A DNA stretch of 64,000 nt from Streptomyces sp. NBC_00259 (GTDB lineage Bacteria > Actinomycetota > Actinomycetes > Streptomycetales > Streptomycetaceae). The position numbers and the translations under genes are program-made. Where the stretch lies: contig NZ_CP108080.1 in the NCBI RefSeq assembly GCF_036181745.1, positions 5,831,501 to 5,895,500 on the forward strand. Reading direction: 5' to 3'. This document shows, one piece after another, positions 25,280 to 33,737 of this stretch (its first letter is position 1; each line of letters starts with the position of its first letter). The notes below the pieces were generated by a model. The model was not told where the DNA came from. It worked only from the letters and a program-made list of their open reading frames with translations, and searched no databases.

Positions 25280-28180
25280 ATGACAGAGACGACGAGCGGC
25301 CCGGCACGAGGGTCCCGAGCCAAGGGATCCAAGGCTGCAGCGGCCCGGCAGGGTCTGCGCATCGAGCGCGTCCACACCACCCCCGGCGTGCATCCGTACG
25401 ACGAGGTGATCTGGGAGCGCCGTGACGTCGTCATGACCAACTGGCGCGACGGCTCGGTCAACTTCGAGCAGCGTGGCGTCGAGTTCCCCGACTTCTGGTC
25501 GGTGAACGCGGTCAACATCGTCACCAGCAAGTACTTCCGCGGGGCGGTCGGCACCCCGCAGCGCGAGACCGGTCTCAAGCAGCTCATCGACCGGATCGTG
25601 AAGACGTACCGCAAGGCCGGTGAGGACTACAACTACTTCGCCTCGCCCGCGGACGCGGAGATCTTCGAGCACGAGCTGGCGTACGCCCTCCTGCACCAGA
25701 TCTTCAGCTTCAACTCTCCGGTGTGGTTCAACGTCGGCACGCCCCAGCCGCAGCAGGTCTCCGCCTGCTTCATCCTGTCCGTCGACGACTCCATGGAGTC
25801 GATCCTCGACTGGTACAAGGAAGAGGGCATGATCTTCAAGGGCGGCTCCGGCGCCGGCCTGAACCTCTCCCGTATCCGCTCCTCCAAGGAGCTGCTGTCC
25901 TCCGGCGGCAACGCGTCGGGCCCGGTCTCCTTCATGCGCGGCGCCGACGCCTCCGCGGGAACGATCAAGTCCGGTGGTGCCACCCGTCGCGCCGCCAAGA
26001 TGGTCATCCTCGACGTCGACCACCCCGACATCGAGGACTTCATCGAGACCAAGGTCAAGGAAGAGGAGAAGATCCGCGCCCTTCGCGACGCGGGCTTCGA
26101 CATGGACCTGGGCGGCGACGACATCACGTCCGTCCAGTACCAGAACGCCAACAACTCGGTCCGTGTGAACGACGAGTTCATGAAGGCCGTGGAGTCCGGC
26201 GGCAAGTTCGGGCTGCGCGCCCGGATGACCGGTGACGTCATCGAAGAGGTCGAGGCCAAGTCCCTCTTCCGCAAGATGGCCGAGGCCGCCTGGGCCTGCG
26301 CCGACCCGGGCATCCAGTACGACGACACGATCAACCAGTGGCACACCTGCCCCGAGTCCGGCCGGATCAACGGCTCGAACCCGTGCAGCGAGTACATGCA
26401 CCTGGACAACACGTCGTGCAACCTGGCCTCGCTGAACCTGATGAAGTTCCTCAAGGACGACGGCAAGGGCAACCAGTCCTTCGAGTCCGAGCGCTTCGCC
26501 AAGGTCGTCGAGCTGGTCATCACCGCGATGGACATCTCCATCTGCTTCGCCGACTTCCCGACGCAGAAGATCGGCGAGAACACCCGCGCCTTCCGTCAGC
26601 TCGGCATCGGCTACGCCAACCTCGGCGCCCTGCTGATGGCGACCGGCCACGCGTACGACTCCGACGGCGGCCGTGCCCTGGCCGGCTCCATCACCTCGCT
26701 GATGACCGGCACGTCGTACCGCCGCTCCGCCGAGCTCGCCGCGGTCGTCGGCCCGTACGACGGCTACGCCCGCAACGCCGCGCCGCACAAGCGCGTCATG
26801 AAGCAGCACGCCGACGCCAACACCGCGGCCGTCCGCGTCGACGACCTGGACACCCCGATCTGGGCCGCGGCGACCGAGGCCTGGCAGGACGTGATCCGCC
26901 TCGGCGAGAAGAACGGTTTCCGCAACTCCCAGGCCTCCGTCATCGCCCCGACCGGCACCATCGGACTCGCGATGTCCTGCGACACCACCGGCCTGGAGCC
27001 CGACCTCGCGCTGGTCAAGTTCAAGAAGCTGGTCGGCGGCGGCTCGATGCAGATCGTCAACGGCACCGTGCCCCAGGCGCTGCGCCGCCTCGGCTACCAG
27101 CAGGAGCAGATCGAGGCGATCGTCGCCCACATCTCCGAGCACGGCAACGTGATCGACGCCCCGGGCCTGAAGAGCGAGCACTACGAGGTCTTCGACTGCG
27201 CCATGGGCGAGCGCTCCATCTCCGCGATGGGCCACGTCCGGATGATGGCGGCCATCCAGCCGTGGATCTCCGGCGCGCTCTCCAAGACCGTCAACCTCCC
27301 CGAGACGGCCACCGTCGAGGACGTCGAAGAGGTCTACTTCGAGGCGTGGAAGATGGGCGTCAAGGCGCTCGCGATCTACCGCGACAACTGCAAGGTCGGC
27401 CAGCCCCTCTCCGCCAAGAAGAAGGAGGAGGAGAAGGCCGAGATCACCGAGAAGGCCGAGGAGACCATCCGTACCGCGGTCGAGAAGGTCGTCGAGTACC
27501 GCCCGGTCCGCAAGCGCCTTCCGAAGGGTCGTCCCGGCATCACCACCTCCTTCACGGTCGGCGGCGCCGAGGGCTACATGACCGCCAACTCCTACCCGGA
27601 CGACGGTCTGGGCGAGGTCTTCCTGAAGATGTCCAAGCAGGGCTCGACCCTCGCGGGCATGATGGACGCCTTCTCGATCGCCGTCTCGGTCGGTCTGCAG
27701 TACGGCGTGCCGCTGGAGACCTACGTCTCGAAGTTCACGAACATGCGCTTCGAGCCGGCCGGTATGACGGACGACCCGGACGTGCGGATGGCGCAGTCGA
27801 TCGTCGACTACATCTTCCGCCGCCTGGCGCTGGACTTCCTGCCTTTCGAGACCCGCTCGGCGCTCGGTATCCACTCCGCGGAGGAGCGCCAGCGTCACCT
27901 GGAGACGGGTTCGTACGAGCAGTCCGTCGACGATGTCGACATGGACGTCGAGGGCCTGGCCCAGTCCGCCCCGCGCCATCAGGAGACCCTGAAGGCGGTC
28001 GCCCCGCAGCAGGCCGAGGTCCCGGCCCCGAAGCAGGCGCACACCTCCGCCGAGCTCGTCGAGATGCAGCTCGGCATCAGCGCGGACGCGCCGCTCTGCT
28101 TCTCCTGCGGGACGAAGATGCAGCGCGCGGGCTCCTGCTACATCTGCGAGGGCTGCGGCTCGACGAGCGGTTGCAGCTGA
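25280..28180 (+). CDS. nrdJ: Vitamin B12-dependent class II ribonucleotide reductase NrdJ
   Basis: Enzyme of 966 aa reducing ribonucleotides using adenosylcobalamin. SNPCSEYMHLDNTSCNLASLN contains the Cys that carries the thiyl radical and the nearby Asn/Glu active-site residues. VSACFILSVDDS contains one reducible Cys. Also seen are GGSGAGLNLSRIR, APTGTIGL and MTANSYPDD. The C-terminal tail is a zinc-ribbon-like CFSCGTKM ... CYICEGCGSTSGC, which shuttles electrons. ATG 25280 is chosen because GGGAGG at 25270-25275 sits in front of it; ATG 25268 is in frame but lacks a site. Confidence 0.97.
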   Translation: MTETTSGPARGSRAKGSKAAAARQGLRIERVHTTPGVHPYDEVIWERRDVVMTNWRDGSVNFEQRGVEFPDFWSVNAVNIVTSKYFRGAVGTPQRETGLKQLIDRIVKTYRKAGEDYNYFASPADAEIFEHELAYALLHQIFSFNSPVWFNVGTPQPQQVSACFILSVDDSMESILDWYKEEGMIFKGGSGAGLNLSRIRSSKELLSSGGNASGPVSFMRGADASAGTIKSGGATRRAAKMVILDVDHPDIEDFIETKVKEEEKIRALRDAGFDMDLGGDDITSVQYQNANNSVRVNDEFMKAVESGGKFGLRARMTGDVIEEVEAKSLFRKMAEAAWACADPGIQYDDTINQWHTCPESGRINGSNPCSEYMHLDNTSCNLASLNLMKFLKDDGKGNQSFESERFAKVVELVITAMDISICFADFPTQKIGENTRAFRQLGIGYANLGALLMATGHAYDSDGGRALAGSITSLMTGTSYRRSAELAAVVGPYDGYARNAAPHKRVMKQHADANTAAVRVDDLDTPIWAAATEAWQDVIRLGEKNGFRNSQASVIAPTGTIGLAMSCDTTGLEPDLALVKFKKLVGGGSMQIVNGTVPQALRRLGYQQEQIEAIVAHISEHGNVIDAPGLKSEHYEVFDCAMGERSISAMGHVRMMAAIQPWISGALSKTVNLPETATVEDVEEVYFEAWKMGVKALAIYRDNCKVGQPLSAKKKEEEKAEITEKAEETIRTAVEKVVEYRPVRKRLPKGRPGITTSFTVGGAEGYMTANSYPDDGLGEVFLKMSKQGSTLAGMMDAFSIAVSVGLQYGVPLETYVSKFTNMRFEPAGMTDDPDVRMAQSIVDYIFRRLALDFLPFETRSALGIHSAEERQRHLETGSYEQSVDDVDMDVEGLAQSAPRHQETLKAVAPQQAEVPAPKQAHTSAELVEMQLGISADAPLCFSCGTKMQRAGSCYICEGCGSTSGCS

Positions 28181-28217
28181 TCGCATCCGGCGTGGCTGAA
28201 TCCGCCGCGTGATCGTA

Positions 28218-28259
28218 GGAAGGGAGGGCATCGGCCGATGGGCCGGCGCCCTCCCTTCC
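28218..28259 (+). terminator. Terminator after nrdJ
   Basis: Arms 28218-28229 and 28248-28259 form a perfect 12-bp stem. The 18-nt loop contains a further small palindrome. Confidence 0.75.
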
Positions 28260-28322
28260 GCGTTGGTGGGCAGTCTCCAGGTCCGGCACGGGGGCCCGGT
28301 GCTCAGTGCCTCGGGCGCCTGT

Positions 28323-28853
28323 TCAGGGGGATTCGAGGCCCATCAGGTCGGCGAACTCCGCAGGACCGGCGTCGAAACCGCGGACGATCGTGCGCAGTTG
28401 CCATTCGCCCGCGTCGTCCCGGGTGAACTCGCCGATCGTCGCGGCACTGGCGTCCGGGAGGCGCGAGAGGTCGTCGTTCGCCAGCTCGACGGGGCCTTCG
28501 AGTATCCGGACGCCGGTGTTCTTGATGTCGGAGAAGGACTTCTCGCCGGTCCGCTGCTGAATGACGACGCCGACGACGACCCTCGTGCATTCCGCGGCCA
28601 GGCGGTCGAGCTCCAGGGTCATCACCTCGTCGGCGCCGAACCCCTGGCCGGTCCGGCTGTCCCTGTTGAGGGTGATGGTCCCGTCGGGCGACCGGCTGCC
28701 GAAGTGCACCAGATACGCGGGCTTCCCGTGCGGGGCGTCCGCCGTGTACGTCGCGGCGACGATGTCGAGATCATGGGCGGGTGTTCCGATGGGGCTTGGG
28801 TCCCACTTCAGCGTCACCTGGACCTTCCGGAGCCCCTTGCTGAGACTGCTCAC
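28323..28853 (-). CDS. TerD-family protein
   Basis: Protein of 176 aa, start GTG at 28853 after AAGGAGGGGAAG. The TerD fold signatures are DLDIVAATYTAD, HFGSRSPDGTITLNRDSRTG and GADEVMTLELDRL, whose acidic residues bind calcium in family members. TerD proteins are linked to tellurite and stress responses; in Streptomyces they occur in many copies and also affect development. This one stands alone with no other ter genes nearby, so a tellurite role is not implied. Confidence 0.85.
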   Translation of the reverse strand: MSSLSKGLRKVQVTLKWDPSPIGTPAHDLDIVAATYTADAPHGKPAYLVHFGSRSPDGTITLNRDSRTGQGFGADEVMTLELDRLAAECTRVVVGVVIQQRTGEKSFSDIKNTGVRILEGPVELANDDLSRLPDASAATIGEFTRDDAGEWQLRTIVRGFDAGPAEFADLMGLESP

Positions 28854-29070
28854 CCGACTTCCCCTCCTTGTGAACGGCCTTGTGGGCAGCTGCGGACGTC
28901 AACTCCCCGTGCCATGTGCGAACTGCCATGGTGTCACGTGGCAGTTGCGGCCCGGGGTGGGCTGTGGACGGACGGCTCGAACCGCACGGTTGTGTGCTCG
29001 AACCCCCACGGTGGGGTGACGGGCGGTATCCCCTTCTGCCGGAGAGTGACCAGGGCCACGTCCTGGGCCG

Positions 29071-29076
29071 TACGAT
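29071..29076 (+). promoter_or_regulatory. Candidate -10 element for the YdbC-like gene
   Basis: TACGAT ends 6 nt before the GTG at 29083, the same geometry as at dapF, implying a leaderless transcript. Confidence 0.45.
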
Positions 29077-29082
29077 GGCGCG

Positions 29083-29688
29083 GTGCTGGTCAAGTGGATT
29101 CGCTGCACCGTCGTGGACCGTCGAGGGTTCGAGCGCGGGCAGCGGAAATGGGCGGGGCTGCTGGGTGAGCCGGGATTCCGGGGACAGGGCGGCGGGTGGA
29201 GCAGAGGGCGGCCCGATGTCGCGCATGTGTTCGCGTTCTGGGAGACCCGCGCGTTCTACGACTCGTTCATGGCGCGCTCGTACGACCGCCTGGCGACCGC
29301 GCAGTCCGGCACGTACAAGGACGCCCAGGCGAAACTCTTCGACCATCGCTTCGACGTGAAGACCGGCTTCGAACCGCGCTTCACCGACGCCGATGTCGTA
29401 CGGGTCGCGCACTGCAGGGTGCACGAGCACCGGGTGGAGCACTTCTCCCTGATGCAGGAGAAGGTGTGGAACCCGGCGATGGCGGGTTCGCCCGGCATGG
29501 TGCGGGGGCTCTTCGGCGAGGCACAGGGGAACGAGTTCCTGGTGCTGTCGATGTGGCAGTCCGCCGCCGAGCACGGAAAGTACCGAGTGGAGCGGGTGGA
29601 ACGGCTGTCGCTTCGCGCACAGACGGACGCGGACGTCGCCGCCCTCGCCGGGGACGTGGTGGAGCTGGAAGCCTCCTGGACCGTGTGA
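29083..29688 (+). CDS. YdbC / DUF4937-like conserved protein
   Basis: Protein of 201 aa. The opening LVKWIRCTVVDRRGFERGQRKW, the GGWSRGRPDVAHVFAFWE strand and the second half (RVAHCRVHEHRVEHF ... VLSMWQSAAEH) look like two copies of a ferredoxin-like, ABM-type alpha-beta barrel half. I assign it to the YdbC/DUF4937 group by these motifs; the biochemical role is unknown. It is 82 bp upstream of the phosphatase gene on the same strand, but each has its own -10-like box. Confidence 0.55.
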   Translation: MLVKWIRCTVVDRRGFERGQRKWAGLLGEPGFRGQGGGWSRGRPDVAHVFAFWETRAFYDSFMARSYDRLATAQSGTYKDAQAKLFDHRFDVKTGFEPRFTDADVVRVAHCRVHEHRVEHFSLMQEKVWNPAMAGSPGMVRGLFGEAQGNEFLVLSMWQSAAEHGKYRVERVERLSLRAQTDADVAALAGDVVELEASWTV

Positions 29689-29757
29689 CCGGCCCGGCGG
29701 ACCCGGACACGCCGCGCGTAGCCCCCGGGGCGCTCCTCGGCCGGCCCCGGCCCGATC

Positions 29758-29763
29758 TAGGGT
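29758..29763 (+). promoter_or_regulatory. Candidate -10 element for the histidine phosphatase gene
   Basis: TAGGGT ends 7 nt before ATG 29771, again without a Shine-Dalgarno. Confidence 0.45.
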
Positions 29764-29770
29764 TTGTCCT

Positions 29771-30430
29771 ATGGCACGACCACGGCGCATCGTCCTTGTC
29801 CGGCACGGAGAGTCCGAAGGGAACGCCGACGACTCCGTGTACGAGCGCGAGCCCGATCATGCGCTGAGACTCACCGAGCGCGGCCGGCGTCAGGCCGGGG
29901 AAACCGGCGGGCGGCTGCGTGAGCTGTTCGGCGATGAGCAGGTGAGTGTCTATGTGTCGCCTTATCGACGCACGCACGAGACCCTCCGGGCCTTCCGCCT
30001 CGATCCCCGGCTCGTCAGGATCAGAGAGGAGCCCCGGCTGCGCGAGCAGGACTGGGGGAACTGGCAGGAGAGGGACGACGTTCGTCTGCAGAAGACCTAT
30101 CGCGATGCCTACGGTCACTTCTTCTACCGCTTCGCACAGGGCGAGTCGGGAGCCGACGTGTACGACCGGGTGGGCGCGTTCCTGGAGAGTCTCTACCGGA
30201 GCTTCGAGGCCCCCGACCATCCGCCCAACGTTCTGCTCGTCACCCACGGACTGACCATGCGCCTGTTCTGCATGCGCTGGTTCCACTGGTCGGTGGCCGA
30301 ATTCGAGTCCCTGTCGAATCCGGACAACGGCGAGACGCGGGTGCTGCAGCTGGGCAAGGACGGGCGGTACACGCTGGACAGGCCCTTCGAGCGCTGGTGC
30401 ACACCTGAGCCTTATGGGATCACCGGATAG
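29771..30430 (+). CDS. Histidine phosphatase (phosphoglycerate-mutase-like) family protein
   Basis: Protein of 219 aa. Catalytic motif VLVRHGESEGN at residues 8-18 (RHGE), SPYRRTHET with the second Arg, Glu in REQDWGNWQ, and THGLTMRLF with the second His. This is the complete set for phosphomonoesterase activity by a phosphohistidine intermediate. The Tyr/Arg-rich insert (RDAYGHFFYRFAQGESGADVYDR) resembles broad-specificity phosphatases rather than glycolytic PGM. The next gene begins within 14 bp of its stop. Confidence 0.88.
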   Translation: MARPRRIVLVRHGESEGNADDSVYEREPDHALRLTERGRRQAGETGGRLRELFGDEQVSVYVSPYRRTHETLRAFRLDPRLVRIREEPRLREQDWGNWQERDDVRLQKTYRDAYGHFFYRFAQGESGADVYDRVGAFLESLYRSFEAPDHPPNVLLVTHGLTMRLFCMRWFHWSVAEFESLSNPDNGETRVLQLGKDGRYTLDRPFERWCTPEPYGITG

Positions 30431-30433
30431 AGT
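30428..30433 (+). promoter_or_regulatory. Candidate -10 element overlapping the stop codon of the phosphatase gene
   Basis: TAGAGT shares its first three bases with the TAG stop of the upstream gene and lies 10 nt before ATG 30444. This suggests that the ADP-ribosylglycohydrolase gene can be transcribed on its own. Confidence 0.35.
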
Positions 30434-30443
30434 GGCCCGTGCG

Positions 30444-31352
30444 ATGACCGCTGATTCCTCTCTCGACCGGCGCTTCGACCGCGCCCTGGCCAGCCTGCGT
30501 GGGCTGTCCGTGGGAGACGCTCTGGGCTCCCAGTTCTTCGTACCTTCGAACTATCCGCTGCTGAAGCGGCGCGAGCTGCCGCCAGGACCCTGGCAGTGGA
30601 CCGACGACACCGAGATGGCCTCTTCGGTGGTGGCCGTGCTGGCCGCTCACGGCCGGGTCGACCAGGATGTGCTGGCCGGTTCCTTCGCCGATCACCATGA
30701 CTTCGACCGGGGCTACGGGCCCGCGGTGAACCGGATGCTGCGGCTGATCCGTGAAGGCGGTGACTGGCGCGAGCTCGCCTCTTCGTTGTTCAACGGACAG
30801 GGCTCGTGGGGCAACGGCGCGGCGATGCGCATCGCCCCGCTCGGGGCCTGGTACGCCGACGACCCCGAGCAGGCCACGCACCAGGCGGAGATCTCCTCGT
30901 ACGTCACCCACCAGCACCGTGAGGCCGTGGTGGGCACCATGGCCGTCGCGGCGGCCGCGGCGCTCGTGGCCTCCCCGGACGGGCCGCCCTCGCCCACCGA
31001 GCTGCTGGACGGCGTGGTCGCGCTCGTACCGCGCAGTGCGGTGGGGGCCGGGCTCCGACGGGCGCGCGACATGCTCGACTACGGCGACGCCGGCACGGTG
31101 GCCGCGGTGCTCGGCAGCGGGCGCCGTACGAGCGCGCACGACACCGTGCCGTTCGCGCTCTGGTCCGCTGCGCGGGCCCTCGGCGACTTCGAGCGGACGT
31201 TCTGGACGACCGCGCAGGTCGGCGGGGACGTCGACACGACCTGCGCGATCGCCGGTGGAGTGGTCGCGGCGGCCGAGGCCGGGGCTCCTCCCGCGCACTG
31301 GCTGGAGCGGACCGAGGACCTGCCCGGCTGGTTGCCGGCCCGGGTCGGCTGA
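30444..31352 (+). CDS. ADP-ribosylglycohydrolase family protein
   Basis: Protein of 302 aa, DraG/ARH fold, which removes ADP-ribose from proteins or small molecules. Binuclear metal motifs are intact: WTDDTEMASS near residue 53 and GGDVDTTCAIAGG near 262. Also present are GLSVGDALGSQF, GNGAAMRIAPLG and HDTVPFALW. The MTADSSLDRR start is favoured over the upstream ATG at 30414, which would overlap the preceding gene. No ADP-ribosyltransferase gene is seen in the window. Confidence 0.92.
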   Translation: MTADSSLDRRFDRALASLRGLSVGDALGSQFFVPSNYPLLKRRELPPGPWQWTDDTEMASSVVAVLAAHGRVDQDVLAGSFADHHDFDRGYGPAVNRMLRLIREGGDWRELASSLFNGQGSWGNGAAMRIAPLGAWYADDPEQATHQAEISSYVTHQHREAVVGTMAVAAAAALVASPDGPPSPTELLDGVVALVPRSAVGAGLRRARDMLDYGDAGTVAAVLGSGRRTSAHDTVPFALWSAARALGDFERTFWTTAQVGGDVDTTCAIAGGVVAAAEAGAPPAHWLERTEDLPGWLPARVG

Positions 31353-31611
31353 GGCACGGCCGAGTCCGTCCCGACGGGACAGGGCGGGACGAAGCGGGAC
31401 GGGACGAGGCGGGACGTGACGGGCCGAGGGACAGAAGGCCGGACTGTCACGGTCCTGCCACAACCCCACTCCGACTGTGCCGGCCGGTGTGTACGGGGTT
31501 AGCCTTTCGGCCACGCCGCAGCGTTGATCATGAAGGGCGCGGCCGAGGAGACGCCGGGACGTGCGCGTGGCCATGTGGTAACGCGACGGGACCCGGCCGG
31601 GAGGGGGTCCC
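31353..31611. other. Intergenic region with GGGAC repeats
   Basis: No gene is seen. A run of GGGACG/GGGACA units spaced 5-10 bp apart covers about 31374-31425. The GTG of the next gene is preceded by GGGAGGGGG (31600-31607). Confidence 0.5.
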
Positions 31612-33645
31612 GTGTCAGACGTACCGTCCGCACCGCAACCGCAGGACACCGGGCCGCCCCCGGAGGAGCAGTCCGGTGCCGAACCGCACGCCCAGGACCG
31701 GGCCGCCGGTCCGCATCCGTCCTCGGGCCCGGTTCTGGACGAGGTCCAGGGCCAGGGCGAGAGCCTGAGTCAGGACGACAGCCTGAGTCAGGCCAAGGAC
31801 CAGGGCCAGGACGAGCAGAAGGGCCTGAGCCAGGACGAAAGTCCCGGCCAGGCCGGCGTTCCCGGTCAGGAGCAGCGCCCGAGCGAGGCCGTGGCGGGGA
31901 CACCGCGCCAGGGCCGGACCGACGGTGGAGCGCGGTCGCACGACGCACCCGGCCATGGGGCGTGGGGTGCGCCTCATTCGGTGCCCGGTCAGGGCCAGCG
32001 GGCCGGGCACGGCCCCGGGCGGGCGCGAGCACAGCACCCGCAGTACGCGCAGATTCCGCAGCACTCGCAACCGTGGAAGCCGACTCCACCACCCGAGCCC
32101 TGGCTCGCCTCCATCCGGCCGACCCGACGGCACCCCGTCGGTGTCGGCACCCTCTGGTGCGCTCTCGCCACCGCGCTGCTCAGCGCCCTGCTGCTCGGCG
32201 ACGGCCTCGGCGTGAATCTGCTGATCGTGGCCGTGCCCGCCGCGCTCGCCGCCTTCTTCGCCGCTCGCACGGCCGGCCGGCGGCTCCGTCCCTGGACCGC
32301 GGTCTGGGCGGTGGGCGTTCTCGCGCTGCTCGTCGTTCCGGCCGTCCGTGACGCGGGCTGGCCCACGTTCCTCGCCGTCGTCTCGGCGCTGGCTCTCGGC
32401 TCGCTCGCCCTCCACGGCGGGCGTACCTGGCCGGGTGCCGTCCTCGGTTCGGTCGGCGTGCTCGATTCACTGGTCACCGGCCTGGTCTGGGGCTGGCTCG
32501 GAGTACGTGAGCGCGCCGCGGGTTCACGCGGCCGGTGGGGGCCCGCGGTCCGCGCGACCGTGGTGGCAGCGGTCCTGCTATTCGTGTTCGGCGCGCTGTT
32601 CGCGGGCGCCGACGCGGCCTTCGCCGATCTGCTGGGCGACCTGATGCCCGATGTCTCCGGCACCGACGCGCCCTGGCGTACCCTCCTGTTCCTCGTCGGG
32701 CTCGCGGGGACACTCGCCGCCGCCCACACCGCCGCGGCTCCGCTGCGCTGGGACCGACTGGCCATGCGCCCCGGCACGGCACGGGGGCGTGTGGAGTGGG
32801 CGCTTCCCCTGATCGTCCTCGATCTGCTCTTCGCCGCCTTCATCGCCGTCCAGCTCGCCGTCCTCTTCGGCGGTTACGACAAGGTGCTGAGCGAGACGGG
32901 ACTGACCTACGCCGAGTACGCACGGCAGGGGTTCTGGCAGCTCCTCTGGGCCACGCTGCTCACGCTCCTCGTCATCGGCCTCGCCCTGCGCTGGGCCCCG
33001 CGCGAAGGCGCGAACGACCGCACCCTCGTCCGTGCGGTGCTCGGCACGCTCTGCGTGCTCACGCTGGTCGTGGTGGCCTCCGCCCTGCGCAGGTTGGACC
33101 TGTACGTCGACGCGTACGGTCTGACCCGGCTGCGGATATCCGTGGCCGCGATGGAACTGTGGCTCGGGGTGGTGCTCGTCCTGATCATCGCGGCGGGGCT
33201 CTTCGGGAGCCGCTGGCTGCCGCGTACCGTCGTGGGCAGCGCCGCGGCCGCCGTCCTCGCCTTCGGTCTCGTATCGCCCGACGCCCTGGTGGCCGAGCGC
33301 AACGTTCAGCGCTACGAGCGAACGGACAAGATCGACATCAGCTATCTCCAGGATCTGTCGGCGGACGCCGTTCCCGCCCTCGACGCACTGCCCGAGCCGC
33401 TGCGCTCCTGTGCGCTGAAGGAGATCGACCGCGATCTCCGGGAGACGGAGCAGCCCTGGTACGCGACCAGTTGGGGCGAGACACGGGCCAGGGACCTTCT
33501 GGAGAAGCGGCCTGTCGTGATCCGCGAGTCGTCGTGCGCGGAGGGCGACAGGTACGGCGAGTTCGGCGACGGCCGTGAGGAGTACGACGGGGACGCCGAG
33601 TTCGACGACTACGGCGACTTCGATCCGGGCACCGGCATGGACTGA
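31612..33645 (+). CDS. DUF4173/DUF4153-type polytopic membrane protein
   Basis: Protein of 677 aa. The first 160 residues are disordered and Gln/Gly/Pro-rich with degenerate repeats (GESLSQDDSLSQAKDQGQ). About 10-11 membrane helices follow, with WVGLGLRE-like and YDKVLSETGLTYAEYARQGFWQLL segments characteristic of DUF4173 proteins. The C-terminus is extremely acidic and Tyr-rich (EYDGDAEFDDYGDFDPG). Function is unknown. Start GTG 31612 has a strong ribosome-binding site. A terminator hairpin follows immediately. Confidence 0.75.
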   Translation: MSDVPSAPQPQDTGPPPEEQSGAEPHAQDRAAGPHPSSGPVLDEVQGQGESLSQDDSLSQAKDQGQDEQKGLSQDESPGQAGVPGQEQRPSEAVAGTPRQGRTDGGARSHDAPGHGAWGAPHSVPGQGQRAGHGPGRARAQHPQYAQIPQHSQPWKPTPPPEPWLASIRPTRRHPVGVGTLWCALATALLSALLLGDGLGVNLLIVAVPAALAAFFAARTAGRRLRPWTAVWAVGVLALLVVPAVRDAGWPTFLAVVSALALGSLALHGGRTWPGAVLGSVGVLDSLVTGLVWGWLGVRERAAGSRGRWGPAVRATVVAAVLLFVFGALFAGADAAFADLLGDLMPDVSGTDAPWRTLLFLVGLAGTLAAAHTAAAPLRWDRLAMRPGTARGRVEWALPLIVLDLLFAAFIAVQLAVLFGGYDKVLSETGLTYAEYARQGFWQLLWATLLTLLVIGLALRWAPREGANDRTLVRAVLGTLCVLTLVVVASALRRLDLYVDAYGLTRLRISVAAMELWLGVVLVLIIAAGLFGSRWLPRTVVGSAAAAVLAFGLVSPDALVAERNVQRYERTDKIDISYLQDLSADAVPALDALPEPLRSCALKEIDRDLRETEQPWYATSWGETRARDLLEKRPVVIRESSCAEGDRYGEFGDGREEYDGDAEFDDYGDFDPGTGMD

Positions 33646-33654
33646 GCGTGCCTC

Positions 33655-33692
33655 GAGGTGCGGTCCGTACCCCCGTGAACGGACCGCACCTC
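33655..33692. terminator. Bidirectional terminator
   Basis: Perfect 14-bp stem (33655-33668 and 33679-33692), 10-nt loop, between the convergent DUF4173 and MFS genes. Confidence 0.85.
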
Positions 33693-33737
33693 GCTCACTC
33701 CCCGACTCCGGAACTCCCGGACTTTCGGCGGCTGTCG

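Noticed and set aside
25247..28231. 994-aa open frame antisense to nrdJ
   Set aside because: Mirror of NrdJ codons; low-complexity Leu/Asp/Gly/Val composition without any motif.
31374..31425. GGGAC-unit run as a CRISPR or structured repeat
   Set aside because: Units are short and irregularly spaced; it is simple-sequence composition, not an array.
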